Of a stretch of DNA of 64,000 bases, positions 1 to 8,445 are shown piece after piece. The stretch comes from Sphingomonas sp. AP4-R1. Its GTDB lineage: Bacteria; Pseudomonadota; Alphaproteobacteria; Sphingomonadales; Sphingomonadaceae. The notes beneath the pieces are model-generated. The model saw only the letters and a program-made list of their open reading frames with translations. It had not been told where the DNA came from and did not search any database. The stretch is taken from NCBI RefSeq assembly GCF_013113735.1, contig NZ_CP053346.1, positions 2,804,001 to 2,868,000 of the forward strand. The letters run 5' to 3'. The position numbers and the translations under genes were made by a program. The first letter of the stretch is position 1; every line of letters begins with the position of its first letter.

Positions 1-141
1 GCCGAGCGGCGGCGGAAATTCTTCGATTGCTCGCGCGATCAGCTGGAGCGGCGCGGCCTGCCCTATGCGATCGTCTCCGGCGCGCCGGAGGAACGGTTCG
101 AACGATCTTTGGCGGCGATCCGCGAGGCCGGGCTGGGCTGA
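1..141 (+). CDS. C-terminal end of a probable AAA-type ATPase (partial)
   Basis: The first 46 codons of the window stay open in frame 1 and end in TGA; the gene begins outside the window. The visible tail has a basic stretch, then FFDCSRDQLERRG, then a strand-like segment ending in VSG, then a short helix. This pattern resembles the end of small NadR-like P-loop ATPases (AAA_28 type), which finish in a similar FF-x-RGL-x-VSG element. No Walker motif is visible because the N-terminal part is missing, so the family is an inference. Codon use matches the neighbouring chromosomal genes. A hairpin terminator is not obvious downstream. Confidence 0.6.
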   Translation, partial: AERRRKFFDCSRDQLERRGLPYAIVSGAPEERFERSLAAIREAGLG

Positions 142-474
142 GACGAGGCTGCGCGGACGCCGAAAGTCACACGAAGGTCACGCCTCCACGTGCCCGTGCG
201 TGAAGGTCGCCACAGCGCGGGCGGCAGACGCGAAATCGGAATGGACGGGGGCATGAGGTCCGACTCTTTGGCGGGTGGCGGACCGACTAAGTGTCACGGC
301 AAATCCTGCATCGCAAAGGGCGGCGCGGGCTCTTGAGGACCGGCTGCTTCACGTGGCCGCGCAAGAGGATTGGTTTCACGCAGAGGCGCAGAGACGCGGA
401 GAGAAAAGTGGGAGGGGGCTGCTTTCTGGTGGAAAGCGGACTGTCTGCTGGCGAGCGGGAAATGCAACGAGCTA
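142..474. other. Intergenic stretch with no convincing gene
   Basis: About 330 bases separate the partial ATPase gene from the small minus-strand gene. I see no protein with believable codon use on either strand. The stretch holds two short direct repeats around GAAGGTC near 173-210 and one half copy of the CGCAGAGGCGC repeat (374-404, listed separately). No RNA gene or terminator was recognised. Confidence 0.5.
374..404 (+). repeat. Half copy of the CGCAGAGGCGC-type repeat (family F)
   Basis: The unit runs CACGCAGAGGCGCAGAGACG and then CGGAGAG. The same unit occurs twice, in inverted orientation, at 25372-25448. Here only one arm is present, so the copy is solitary and would not fold into the long hairpin seen at the other locus. 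Confidence 0.7.
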
Positions 475-750
475 TGCTTCCGCGTAGCCATACGAAAGCT
501 GCACTTCGCCGCTTCTGATCTCGACATTGAAAACCCCATCGAGCGTCGCGTGGCGCGGCGAGAGATAGGCAGTCGCTCCGGAAAACTCGTGTTCTCCCAA
601 CACGATCCCTTCCGTCGCGTTGGGAGTGTCACAGCCGAGCCGGAAAGGCTCTGGAACATCGCGGGTCGCGCCTTCAGCGTCCACCCACCCGTTGCCGTAG
701 ATCGGGGTTATTTCACGGACCCAATTTATCATGCTCGACAGATGCGGCAT
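472..750 (-). CDS. Small hypothetical protein
   Basis: The frame encodes 92 residues from ATG at 750, or 86 residues from a second ATG at 732 (start MINWVREIT). I do not recognise a family. The product is slightly acidic, has one Cys, no signal peptide and no membrane segment, and contains short alternating hydrophobic stretches typical of a beta-rich fold. It lies 64 bases beyond the 3' end of the TPR gene on the same strand, so it could be the last gene of that transcript. An AGGGG element touches the first ATG too closely to be a normal ribosome binding site, which leaves the start uncertain. It could also be a chance frame. Confidence 0.45.
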   Translation of the reverse strand: MPHLSSMINWVREITPIYGNGWVDAEGATRDVPEPFRLGCDTPNATEGIVLGEHEFSGATAYLSPRHATLDGVFNVEIRSGEVQLSYGYAEA

Positions 751-813
751 CCCCTAAATGTCCGCAACGGGGCGGGAGCCGCCATTCGCCTGCCTCCTCG
801 GAAGCCCGGCCGG

Positions 814-1956
814 TCAGTTCGCCTTGGGCGGGCGGGTGCTGGCGTCGGTCAGGTCGACGATTTCGAGGCGGCCGGGGCCGGCGCGTCTCCGGATCAGGCT
901 GCCCTTGGGCACCATGTAGGTCGCGCGCATCGTGAAGCGTTCGATCCGGTAGACTCCGGGGGCGGCGCTGTCTTCGTTCAGGCGGGCATAGCGGCGTGCG
1001 GTGATCTGGTTCAGCACCGGATTGGCCCAGGCGCGGGCGGGAGAGCCGCGCAGGATCTCGACCTCGTCGGTGTGGCCGTCCGGGCGGACCCAGAAGCCGA
1101 CATCGGCCCACTTGATCGGGTCGTTATCCGTGGAGCGTGTGTCGGTAGGATCGAACACGCCCAGTCTGCGCGCGCTATCCTGGGCCGCGGCATCCGCGCC
1201 CTGCTCATAGGGAGGCGCCCAGACGAGAACGGGTTTGTCCGCGGTGCCTTTGCCGCCCAGCGTATCGACGGCGCGGGTGATCTCGGCGTCGTTCGAATTG
1301 CGGATGGCGAGCCGCAGGCGGAGTGCCGGAAGGATCGCCTGAATGGCGGGATCCTGCGCGATGGGATCGCGGGCGATTTCCTCCAGCAGGTGGGCGGCGC
1401 GATCATGCTGATCCATCGAACTGGCCAGCCAGACGCGGCGCAGCGCCGCCGACAAAGCGATATTGGTCTGCCCCTGCTCCCGTGCCTTTCGCTCCGCCGC
1501 CTGATAGGCCGCATCGGCGTCGCGCGGACTCTGCAGCTTCACCCACATGTCGCCCAGCGCCAGCGCCGTATCGGTCACGGCGGGATCGTCTGCCGGGAGA
1601 TTGTCGCGCAGCGTCTGCACCTGATTGCTGACCGCGCGGCGATAGACGTCCTTGTCGCCCTCGTGCAGCGCGACCGTGGCATAGGCCTCGTAGATCGCGG
1701 CCACGGGGCGGGGATCGCTCCGGGCGAAGCGGCTGTTGCGATCCACCGCCTTCGACAGCGAAACCTTGGCCTTCATATAGTCGCCGTCGCGAAACAGCTT
1801 CTCGGCCCAGGCGATCGAGATCTGTGCATCGCGCAGCGGCGTGCAGCCGCCGGCGATGCATTCGGCATAGGCCTTATCCAGCGACTTGCCCGTCACCACG
1901 ATCTGCGGGGGAGCGGCGATGGCCTGGGCCAGAGCGAAGGCGAAAAGGGCGATCAT
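814..1956 (-). CDS. Secreted TPR-like protein with a TonB-like C-terminus
   Basis: The product is 380 aa if it starts at the ATG giving MIALFAFALAQAIAA, a short signal peptide. An earlier in-frame ATG at 1998 would add 14 polar residues that spoil the signal, so I prefer the inner start. Residues about 40-250 are helical and look like degenerate tetratricopeptide repeats. Residues about 290-360 (a WVRPDGHTDEVEILRGS segment, then N-x-ITARRYA, then Y-RIERFTMRATY) match the strand-helix-strand pattern of a TonB C-terminal domain. There is no proline-rich linker and no cytoplasmic anchor, so it is not a classical TonB. It is transcribed divergently from the siderophore receptor gene and shares a 238-bp control region with it. 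Its role is unknown; a periplasmic accessory to iron uptake is an inference. Confidence 0.75.
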   Translation of the reverse strand: MIALFAFALAQAIAAPPQIVVTGKSLDKAYAECIAGGCTPLRDAQISIAWAEKLFRDGDYMKAKVSLSKAVDRNSRFARSDPRPVAAIYEAYATVALHEGDKDVYRRAVSNQVQTLRDNLPADDPAVTDTALALGDMWVKLQSPRDADAAYQAAERKAREQGQTNIALSAALRRVWLASSMDQHDRAAHLLEEIARDPIAQDPAIQAILPALRLRLAIRNSNDAEITRAVDTLGGKGTADKPVLVWAPPYEQGADAAAQDSARRLGVFDPTDTRSTDNDPIKWADVGFWVRPDGHTDEVEILRGSPARAWANPVLNQITARRYARLNEDSAAPGVYRIERFTMRATYMVPKGSLIRRRAGPGRLEIVDLTDASTRPPKAN

Positions 1957-2117
1957 GCGCGCATCTGCATCGGGCAGCCTCCTGGCGGCGAGCCCCATCG
2001 GTTCGCGCCGATGGGGAAATATCCGTGATCGGCGGGGTCCTGTCCATGGCGGGCGCGCAGCTTCCCCTCCATTCTGGCTGGTTTCGGAACGGCATATCGC
2101 GACGAACGGTTGATGGA

Positions 2118-2140
2118 GATATTGATAATGAGTTGCAATA
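2118..2140 (+). promoter_or_regulatory. Candidate Fur box
   Basis: GATATTGATAATGAGTTGC matches 14 of 19 positions of the classical Fur consensus, and the overlapping TATTG...CAATA is an imperfect palindrome. It sits 55 bases before the start codon of a siderophore receptor gene and in the shared region with the divergent TPR gene, the expected place for iron repression. Confidence 0.5.
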
Positions 2141-2194
2141 CCTCGTCGGATTGCTATCGGGCCGGTCCGGAATAATCAAAGGGAAGCTCGTTAC

Positions 2195-4300
2195 ATGAAC
2201 CTGTTGCTCGCGCTGATGGCCGCCGCCCCCGAAGCGGCCGTCGAACCGCGGACCGACGATATCGTCGTCACCGCCCAGCGCACCGAGGGCAGCGAGGATT
2301 ATACGACCACCGTGCAGTCCACCGCCGTGCGCCTGCCGCTGTCCAAGCGCGAGACGCCGCAATCGATGAGCATCGTCACGAACGCGCAGATGCGCGATTT
2401 CAAGCTGACCGACGTGAACCAGCTGCTGGCGACGGTGCCGGGCGTGAACGTGCTCGCGGTGGAGACGGACCGCGTTTATTATTCGGCGCGCGGCTTCGAC
2501 ATCCAGACCTTCCAGATCGACGGCGTCGGCCTGCCCTTCGCGTTCCAGATCCAGACCGGATCGATCGACACCTCGATCTACGATCATATCGAGGTGATCC
2601 GCGGCGCGCCGGGCCTGCTCTCCTCCACCGGCAATCCTTCCGCCGTGGTGAACTTCATCCGCAAGCGCCCGACCAAGGACCTGCAGGCGACCTTCAGCGC
2701 GCAATATGGCTCGTACAACGATCTGCGGCTCGATGCGGACGTGAGCGCGCCGCTGACCGGCAACGGGGCGCTGCGCGCGCGCGTCGTCGGCGCGTTCGTC
2801 GACAAGGATTCCTATCTCGATCGCTATCATCTGCGCCGCTGGACCGGATACGGCATCGTCGAGGGCGATCTGGGCCCGGATACGACGGTGAGCGTCGGCT
2901 ATGGTCATCAGGACCATAAGAGCAACGGCGCGATGTGGGGCTCGATCCCGCTTTACTATACGGATGGGGGACGCATCCCGCTGGATCGCTCCTCCAGCAC
3001 CGCGCCGGACTGGTCGAGCTGGAATGTGATCGACCGCCAGATCTTCGGCGACGTGACGCACCAGTTCGGCAATGGCTGGATCGGCAAGGTGACGGCGGTG
3101 CGGCGCGCGATCAGCGAGAAGGACCAGCTGTTCTACGTCTATCAGAATCCGGATCGGGCGACGGGTCTGGGCGTCGTTACCTATCCGGGTGCGTTCGACG
3201 GGCCGACGCGCAACCTGACGCTGGACGCCTATGTCGGCGGCCCCGTCACCCTGTTCGGGCGGACGCATGACCTGATGTTCGGCGTGAACCGCAGCGCGCA
3301 GCAGTACAAGCAATATTCGTCCTACGATACCAGCGCGATCGGCGTGTCCGTGCCGCTCTCGCAGCTGTTCGATGGCAGCTTTCCGCGCCCGAACTTCCCA
3401 AGCAATTATACGCTCAGCCTGAACCAGCATACGCGCCGCGAGACGGCCTATGGCCTCGTCCGCCTGAGCTTGGCGGATCCGCTGAAGCTGATGGTGGGGG
3501 TGAACGTGACCCGCGCTATTAGCGACGGCGAATCCTATAGCGTCCCGAGTAATTACAAGAAGACGCGCGCACTGCCTTACGCGGGCGTCACGCTGGACCT
3601 GACCAAGAATATCAGCGCCTATGCGAGCTATACCACCATCTTCAATCCGCAGACCCAGTCGGGCGCGGACCGGCGGGTGCTGGCGCCGATCCAGGGCAAG
3701 AATCTGGAAGGCGGCGTGAAGGGCGAGTGGCTGGGCGGTCGCGCGACCGCGAGCCTCGCCATCTTCCAGACGCGGCAGGACAATACGGCCGAATCGGCAG
3801 GTTTCGATCCCACGATCGGCCAGACCATCTATCGCGGCGTGGACGCCAAGTCCGAAGGCATCGAACTGGAATTCGGGGGCCGCGTGACCGACGAGATCCA
3901 GGCGACCGGCGGCTACACGATCATGCGCGTGCGCGGCGAGAATGACGCGCCCGTCCGCACCTTCGTGCCGCGCCAGACGGGGCGCCTGAACCTGACCTAT
4001 GCGCCGCATGCGCTGGACGGGCTGAAGCTGGGTGCGTCGCTCCAGTATCAGAGCAAGATCTACACGGTGTCGGCCTCGCCGCTGACCGCCGGGCCGAACA
4101 CCGGCCAGTTGGGCAAGCTGACGCAGAGCGGTTACGCCGTGGTCGATCTGCTCGCGCGCTATGCGCTCAACGATCACTGGGAAGTCAGCGCGAACCTGAA
4201 GAACGTGGGCAATCGCAAATATCTGACGTCGCTCGTCGTCGATCAGGGATATTACGCCGCGCCGCGCACGATCCTGGGCACGATCACGTGGAAATATTGA
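2195..4300 (+). CDS. TonB-dependent siderophore receptor
   Basis: This 701-aa outer-membrane receptor imports a ferric siderophore using energy passed on by TonB-ExbBD. Visible parts are a short signal sequence, a TonB box DDIVVTAQ near residues 21-28, a plug domain with PQSMSIVT and the RGFDIQTFQIDG segment characteristic of the FhuE/FpvA-type subfamily, and a long beta-barrel ending in the aromatic residues TWKY. A GGGAAG ribosome binding site precedes the ATG. It heads an operon with the PepSY protein (36-bp gap) and a small membrane protein. The Fur-like box just upstream suggests iron repression. The exact siderophore cannot be read from the sequence; a hydroxamate such as coprogen or ferrichrome is only a guess from the FhuE-like plug. 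Confidence 0.93.
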   Translation: MNLLLALMAAAPEAAVEPRTDDIVVTAQRTEGSEDYTTTVQSTAVRLPLSKRETPQSMSIVTNAQMRDFKLTDVNQLLATVPGVNVLAVETDRVYYSARGFDIQTFQIDGVGLPFAFQIQTGSIDTSIYDHIEVIRGAPGLLSSTGNPSAVVNFIRKRPTKDLQATFSAQYGSYNDLRLDADVSAPLTGNGALRARVVGAFVDKDSYLDRYHLRRWTGYGIVEGDLGPDTTVSVGYGHQDHKSNGAMWGSIPLYYTDGGRIPLDRSSSTAPDWSSWNVIDRQIFGDVTHQFGNGWIGKVTAVRRAISEKDQLFYVYQNPDRATGLGVVTYPGAFDGPTRNLTLDAYVGGPVTLFGRTHDLMFGVNRSAQQYKQYSSYDTSAIGVSVPLSQLFDGSFPRPNFPSNYTLSLNQHTRRETAYGLVRLSLADPLKLMVGVNVTRAISDGESYSVPSNYKKTRALPYAGVTLDLTKNISAYASYTTIFNPQTQSGADRRVLAPIQGKNLEGGVKGEWLGGRATASLAIFQTRQDNTAESAGFDPTIGQTIYRGVDAKSEGIELEFGGRVTDEIQATGGYTIMRVRGENDAPVRTFVPRQTGRLNLTYAPHALDGLKLGASLQYQSKIYTVSASPLTAGPNTGQLGKLTQSGYAVVDLLARYALNDHWEVSANLKNVGNRKYLTSLVVDQGYYAAPRTILGTITWKY

Positions 4301-4336
4301 GGCGGGTGCCGGGGGCGGCGGCGTAGGAGCCTCGCG

Positions 4337-5494
4337 ATGGCGATGTCCCAGAGCAGGGTGAAGGCGTGGTATCTGGTCCACAAGTGGACCAGCCTCGTCT
4401 GCACACTCTTCCTCCTGATGTTCTGCATCACCGGCCTGCCGCTGATCTTTGCGCACGAGATCGACGAGGCCACACGCGCGCCGCAACTGGCGCAAGGCGT
4501 GGCTCCGGATGCGCGCGCGAATCTCGATGTGGTGCAGAAAGCGTCCGTGGCCGATCATCCCGGCTGGAAGACGCTCTACATGACGTGGGACGAGGACAAG
4601 CCTCTGCTCTACGTGACGGTCGCGCCCAGCTACGGCGCGTCGGCCACCGACATGAAGTATAAATTGTTCGACGCGCGGACGGGGGCGGAGGTGCAGGCCG
4701 CGCCGCTGGACGAGGGCGTAATGGCCTTCCTGCTCGATCTGCACGCGCATCTGCTGCTGGGGCTTCCGGGCGAATTGTTCCTCGGTGGGATCGGGCTGGT
4801 ATTCCTCGTCTCGATCGTCTCGGGCGTGGTCGTCTACGCGCCCTTCATGCGAAAACTGCGCTTCGGCACGGTGCGCAAGGATCGCAGCCGCCGGCTCAAA
4901 TGGCTGGATACGCACAATATGATCGGCATCGTCACGCTCGGCTGGGTGACGGTGGTGGGGCTGACGGGCTTCATCCTCACAATGTCGCTGCCGATCACGA
5001 TGATCTGGCAGGCGGACGAGCTGGCCGAGATGGCGGCACCCTATAAGGGGGCGAAACTGCCCAACACGCTCGCTTCGGTGGACAAGGCGGTGGCGACGGT
5101 GCGCGCGGCCGCGCCCGCGGCGCGGGTGAGCTTCATCGCGTTTCCGGGCACGGGCTACAGTACCCCGCATCATTATATGGTGGCGCTGGCGGGGGCGACG
5201 CCGCTGACCGAGCGGCTCGTGAACCCGGCGATGGTGGATGCCGAAACCGGGCGCCTGACCGACCTGCGCCAGATGCCCTGGTATGTGAAGGCGGTTTTCC
5301 TGTCCGCGCCTTTGCACTTTGGCGATTATGGCGGGCTGCCGCTGAAGATCATCTGGGCGCTGCTGGATGTCGCGGCGATCATCGTGCTGGGTACGGGCCT
5401 CTATCTCTGGCTGGGCAAAAGGCGCGCGTCGCTCGACCGGCGCGTGCTGGAGGTGCGGACGGGCGGGCTCGTGGTGCCGGAGCCGGCGGAATGA
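4337..5494 (+). CDS. PepSY-associated membrane protein (PiuB-like)
   Basis: The product is 385 aa with four strong membrane segments: around residues 15-35 (after VHKW), 130-165, 192-215 and 340-370. A periplasmic loop region holds the PepSY-type folds. Conserved histidines lie at the membrane faces (VHKW, HAHLLLG, DTHNM, LHFGDYGG). This layout is that of the PepSY_TM family, members of which reduce or release iron from siderophores at the inner membrane. It follows the siderophore receptor by 36 bp and overlaps the next small gene by four bases (ATGA), so the three are co-transcribed. The reductase role is known for relatives and inferred here. Confidence 0.88.
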   Translation: MAMSQSRVKAWYLVHKWTSLVCTLFLLMFCITGLPLIFAHEIDEATRAPQLAQGVAPDARANLDVVQKASVADHPGWKTLYMTWDEDKPLLYVTVAPSYGASATDMKYKLFDARTGAEVQAAPLDEGVMAFLLDLHAHLLLGLPGELFLGGIGLVFLVSIVSGVVVYAPFMRKLRFGTVRKDRSRRLKWLDTHNMIGIVTLGWVTVVGLTGFILTMSLPITMIWQADELAEMAAPYKGAKLPNTLASVDKAVATVRAAAPAARVSFIAFPGTGYSTPHHYMVALAGATPLTERLVNPAMVDAETGRLTDLRQMPWYVKAVFLSAPLHFGDYGGLPLKIIWALLDVAAIIVLGTGLYLWLGKRRASLDRRVLEVRTGGLVVPEPAE

Positions 5495-5694
5495 AAATGT
5501 CCAGGGCGCCGTCGCCGGGCGCGCAGAGCAACTGGCGCATCTTCCGCTGGCCGATCGTGATGGCCTTCGCCAGCGCGGTGGGGCTGATCGCGGCGCTGGT
5601 GGGCGACGGGGTCTACGATCTCGTCTCGTGGCTGACCTTGGGACTGACGATCGTGGTGATGATCGCGGCGTGGCGGGGATGGTCGGCGGGGTAG
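5491..5694 (+). CDS. Small two-helix membrane protein
   Basis: A 67-aa product starting inside the stop codon of the PepSY gene (ATGA overlap, translational coupling). After a basic N-terminus (to about residue 20) come two hydrophobic helices, about residues 22-40 and 44-62, separated by a short GDGVYD turn; it ends in WRGWSAG. Small proteins like this often follow PepSY_TM genes in iron-uptake operons of sphingomonads, and may be a partner subunit. Function unknown. Confidence 0.8.
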   Translation: MKMSRAPSPGAQSNWRIFRWPIVMAFASAVGLIAALVGDGVYDLVSWLTLGLTIVVMIAAWRGWSAG

Positions 5695-5742
5695 GGGCTG
5701 CGTTTACTTCCCCCGCCAGTCCGGAGATGGCAGGCAAAAAAC

Positions 5743-5776
5743 TCCGTTCGTGCTTCGACTTCGCTCAGCACGAATG
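5743..5776. repeat. Short palindromic repeat, family D
   Basis: CCGTTCGTGCT, a TTCGACTTCG centre and AGCACGAATGG form an imperfect hairpin. The core GCTTCGACT..GCTCAGCACGAA recurs at 43182-43266 and related forms occur at 34209, 35122 and 54919. It lies between the iron operon and lepA. Confidence 0.7.
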
Positions 5777-5852
5777 GGTAGGGGCGCTCGCTGTGACGCT
5801 CCCTCATGCAAGCGGGCTTGGGCTCTTCCTCACTCCCTGCTAGGCGCACGCG

Positions 5853-7658
5853 ATGACCCCGCTCGACAAGATCCGCAATTTCTCGATCATCGCCCATATC
5901 GATCATGGCAAGTCCACGCTTGCCGATCGCCTGATCCAGCGCACCGGCGGCCTCGCCGAGCGCGAGATGAGCGCGCAGGTGCTCGATAATATGGATATCG
6001 AGAAGGAGCGCGGCATCACGATCAAGGCGCAGACCGTGCGCCTCGACTGGAAGGGCCATGTCCTCAACCTGATGGACACGCCGGGCCATGTCGACTTCGC
6101 CTATGAGGTCAGCCGCAGCCTCGCCGCGTGCGAGGGCGCACTGCTGGTGGTGGATGCGGCGCAGGGCGTGGAGGCGCAGACGCTCGCCAACGTCTATCAG
6201 TCGATCGAGCATGATCATGAGATCGTGCCCGTCATCAACAAGATCGATCTGCCCGCCGCCGAGCCGGAGAAGGTCCGGCAGGAGATCGAGGATGTGATCG
6301 GCCTCGATGCCTCGCAGGCGATCATGGCCTCGGCCAAGTCGGGCATCGGCATCGACGACATTCTGGACGCGATCGTCGAGCGCATTCCGGCGCCGAAGGG
6401 CGATGCGACCGCGCCGCTGAAGGCGATGCTCGTCGACAGCTGGTATGACCCCTATCTGGGCGTCGTCATCCTCGTGCGCGTGATGGCGGGCGTGCTGAAG
6501 AAGGGGCAGGAAATCGCCTTCATGGCGGGCGGCACGCGCCATCTGGTGGACCGGGTCGGCTGTTTCCGCCCGAAGATCGAGCAACTGGCCGAACTGGGGC
6601 CGGGCGAGATCGGCTTCATCACCGCGCAGATCAAGGAAATCACCGAGACGCGCGTGGGCGACACGATCACCGACGCCAAGAAGCCCGCCGCCGAGCCGCT
6701 GCCGGGCTTCAAGGAAGTGCAGCCGGTGGTGTTCTGCGGCCTCTTCCCGACCGACGCGAACGATTTCGAGAAACTGCGCGAGAGCATCTCGAAGCTGCGC
6801 CTGAACGATGCCAGCTTCTCGTTCGAGATGGAGACGTCGGCCGCGCTCGGCTTCGGCTTCCGCTGCGGTTTCCTCGGCCTCTTGCACCTGGAGATCATCC
6901 AGGAGCGGCTGATGCGCGAATATGATCTGGACCTGATCACGACCGCGCCGTCGGTGGTCTATCACCTGCACCTCACGCATACGAAGAATGAGGATGCGAA
7001 GACGATCGAGCTGCACAATCCGGCGGACATGCCCGATCCCAACCGGATCGAGACGATCGAGGAGCCGTGGATCGAGGCGACCATCTATTGCCCGGATGAG
7101 TATCTCGGTTCGCTGCTGAAGCTGTGCCAGGACCGGCGCGGCATCCAGAAGAACCTGACCTATGTGGGCGGGCGCGCGCAGCTTGTTTACGAACTGCCGC
7201 TCAACGAAGTGGTGTTCGATTTCTACGATCGTCTGAAGTCGATCTCGCGCGGCTATGCGAGCTTCGATTATCACCAGATCGGCTATCGCGAGGGCGATCT
7301 CGTGAAGATGTCGATCCTCGTGAACGAGGAGCCGGTCGATGCGCTCAGCATGATCGTCCACCGCACCGGCGCCGAGGCGCGCGGCCGGGGCATGTGCGAG
7401 CGGCTGAAGGATCTGATCCCGCGGCATCTGTTCAAGATCCCGATCCAGGCGGCGATCGGCGGCAAGGTGATCGCGCGCGAGACGATCGCGGCAATGCGCA
7501 AGGACGTGACCGCCAAATGCTATGGCGGCGACGCGAGCCGCAAGCGCAAGCTTCTCGACAAGCAGAAGGAAGGCAAGAAGCGCATGCGGGAATATGGCTC
7601 GGTCCAGATCCCGCAGGAGGCCTTCATCGCGGCGCTGCGTATGGGCGACGAGGGGTAG
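5853..7658 (+). CDS. lepA: Elongation factor 4 (LepA), ribosomal back-translocase GTPase
   Basis: The 601-aa product has the usual length and domain order: GTPase domain with [14 protein letters not shown] (G1), the RGITIK switch, DTPGHVDF (G3) and NKIDLPAA (G4), then the EF-G-like domains II, III and V, then the LepA-specific C-terminus with [16 protein letters not shown]. It binds ribosomes and influences elongation and subunit biogenesis under stress. It stands alone between repeat-bearing gaps; I see no lepB downstream, although lepA-lepB pairing is common elsewhere. Confidence 0.98.
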   Translation: MTPLDKIRNFSIIAHIDHGKSTLADRLIQRTGGLAEREMSAQVLDNMDIEKERGITIKAQTVRLDWKGHVLNLMDTPGHVDFAYEVSRSLAACEGALLVVDAAQGVEAQTLANVYQSIEHDHEIVPVINKIDLPAAEPEKVRQEIEDVIGLDASQAIMASAKSGIGIDDILDAIVERIPAPKGDATAPLKAMLVDSWYDPYLGVVILVRVMAGVLKKGQEIAFMAGGTRHLVDRVGCFRPKIEQLAELGPGEIGFITAQIKEITETRVGDTITDAKKPAAEPLPGFKEVQPVVFCGLFPTDANDFEKLRESISKLRLNDASFSFEMETSAALGFGFRCGFLGLLHLEIIQERLMREYDLDLITTAPSVVYHLHLTHTKNEDAKTIELHNPADMPDPNRIETIEEPWIEATIYCPDEYLGSLLKLCQDRRGIQKNLTYVGGRAQLVYELPLNEVVFDFYDRLKSISRGYASFDYHQIGYREGDLVKMSILVNEEPVDALSMIVHRTGAEARGRGMCERLKDLIPRHLFKIPIQAAIGGKVIARETIAAMRKDVTAKCYGGDASRKRKLLDKQKEGKKRMREYGSVQIPQEAFIAALRMGDEG

Positions 7659-7668
7659 GGGATCTTTC

Positions 7669-7793
7669 CCCGTCCTCCCCCGCCAGGGGGAGGTGTCAGG
7701 CTTTAGCCTGACGGAGGGGGAGGACGCGGGCGGGTCGCTAACCTCCCCCTCCGTCGCCTTCGGCGCCACCTCCCCCTGGCGGGGGAGGACGGG
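7669..7793. repeat. Long palindromic repeat, family B (intact copy)
   Basis: Two perfect 26-bp arms (7669-7694 and 7768-7793) enclose two smaller hairpins: GTCAGGCT/AGCCTGAC and GTCGCC-TTC-GGCGCC. The whole unit recurs at 61759-61934, where it is interrupted by another element. It lies directly after the lepA stop codon and could serve as a bidirectional transcription stop for lepA and the facing lipoprotein gene. Confidence 0.85.
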
Positions 7794-7822
7794 ACGCTCG
7801 ATCTATTCGTTAGGCGCCGCCC

Positions 7823-8131
7823 TCAGCGCGCCGAATTGGAAATGGTGTTGCCGGCGTTGCTGAGCGCGTGGCCGGTCGCGTCGGCGGCGTTGTCGATCGC
7901 GTTGCCGGCAGCGGTGGCGCCGTTGGCCAGCGCGTCGCCCGCATTGTTCAGCGCGGGCGTGGCGCTGTCGGCCGCATTGTCGGCGGTGCTGCTCAACTCG
8001 TTGAGATTGGCCTCGGTATCGTTGGCGGCCCCGTTCAGCGTGGCGCTCGCGGCATTCTCGGTCGACGAGCTGCAGGCGGCGAGGCCCAGCAGGGCGGTGA
8101 CGGCGAGGGCGGCAAGCGGCTTGTTACGCAT
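7823..8131 (-). CDS. Small Ala/Asn-rich lipoprotein
   Basis: A 102-aa product with a clear lipoprotein signal: basic MRNK, hydrophobic core, lipobox LAAC with the modified Cys at residue 20. The mature part is rich in Ala, Asn, Ser and Asp and contains loosely repeated units of the form A-x-N-A-x-D-A (NAADSATPALNNAGDAL, NAIDNAADATGHAL, NAGNTISN), which would give an amphipathic helix or coiled coil, a little like Lpp-type or YtxH-type proteins. It is probably anchored in the outer membrane by lipid. Function unknown. Its gene faces lepA across a palindromic repeat. Confidence 0.82.
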   Translation of the reverse strand: MRNKPLAALAVTALLGLAACSSSTENAASATLNGAANDTEANLNELSSTADNAADSATPALNNAGDALANGATAAGNAIDNAADATGHALSNAGNTISNSAR

Positions 8132-8246
8132 CTATAGTCTCCTGCGATGATGGCAGGTCGAACGAAGCGGGACCGAGGAGGTTTCACGTCCGGTCCGATC
8201 GATGCGGCGGGCGGAATTTGGGCGCGCTTCCCCTCGCTCTCCTCCA

Positions 8247-8340
8247 GTCATGCTGAACTCGTTTCAGCATCCATGACCTGACGGGCCGGCTTGGCTCGAC
8301 GGTTCGGGTCATGGACCCTGAAACAAGTTCAGGGTGACGG
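8247..8340. repeat. Palindromic repeat, family C
   Basis: Left part reads TCATGCTGAACTCGTTTCAG then CATCCATGACC; right part holds GGTCATGGACCCTG then AAACAAGTTCAGGGTGACGG. Arms pair as two linked imperfect hairpins. A diverged second copy lies at 22398-22500. Confidence 0.75.
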
Positions 8341-8384
8341 TCTCCTTTGACCCTGAGCGGGCGCTTGCGATCCCGCGCACGCAC

Positions 8385-8431
8385 AAAAAAACCGCCGGAG
8401 CAGCCCGCCTTTCGGCGAACGGCTCCGGCGG
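8385..8431 (-). terminator. Rho-independent terminator of the large receptor gene
   Basis: On the minus strand a CCGCCGGAGC stem (8422-8431) pairs with GCTCCGGCGG (8392-8401) and is followed by seven T residues. It starts 15 bases past the stop codon of the TonB-dependent receptor. Confidence 0.9.
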
Positions 8432-8445
8432 CCAGATCGGGGATA

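Noticed and set aside
1874..5737. Very long minus-strand open frame (over 1,200 codons) opposite the siderophore operon
   Set aside because: It mirrors well-supported plus-strand genes; its product is Arg/His/Ala-rich with no known motif, typical of antisense frames in GC-rich DNA.
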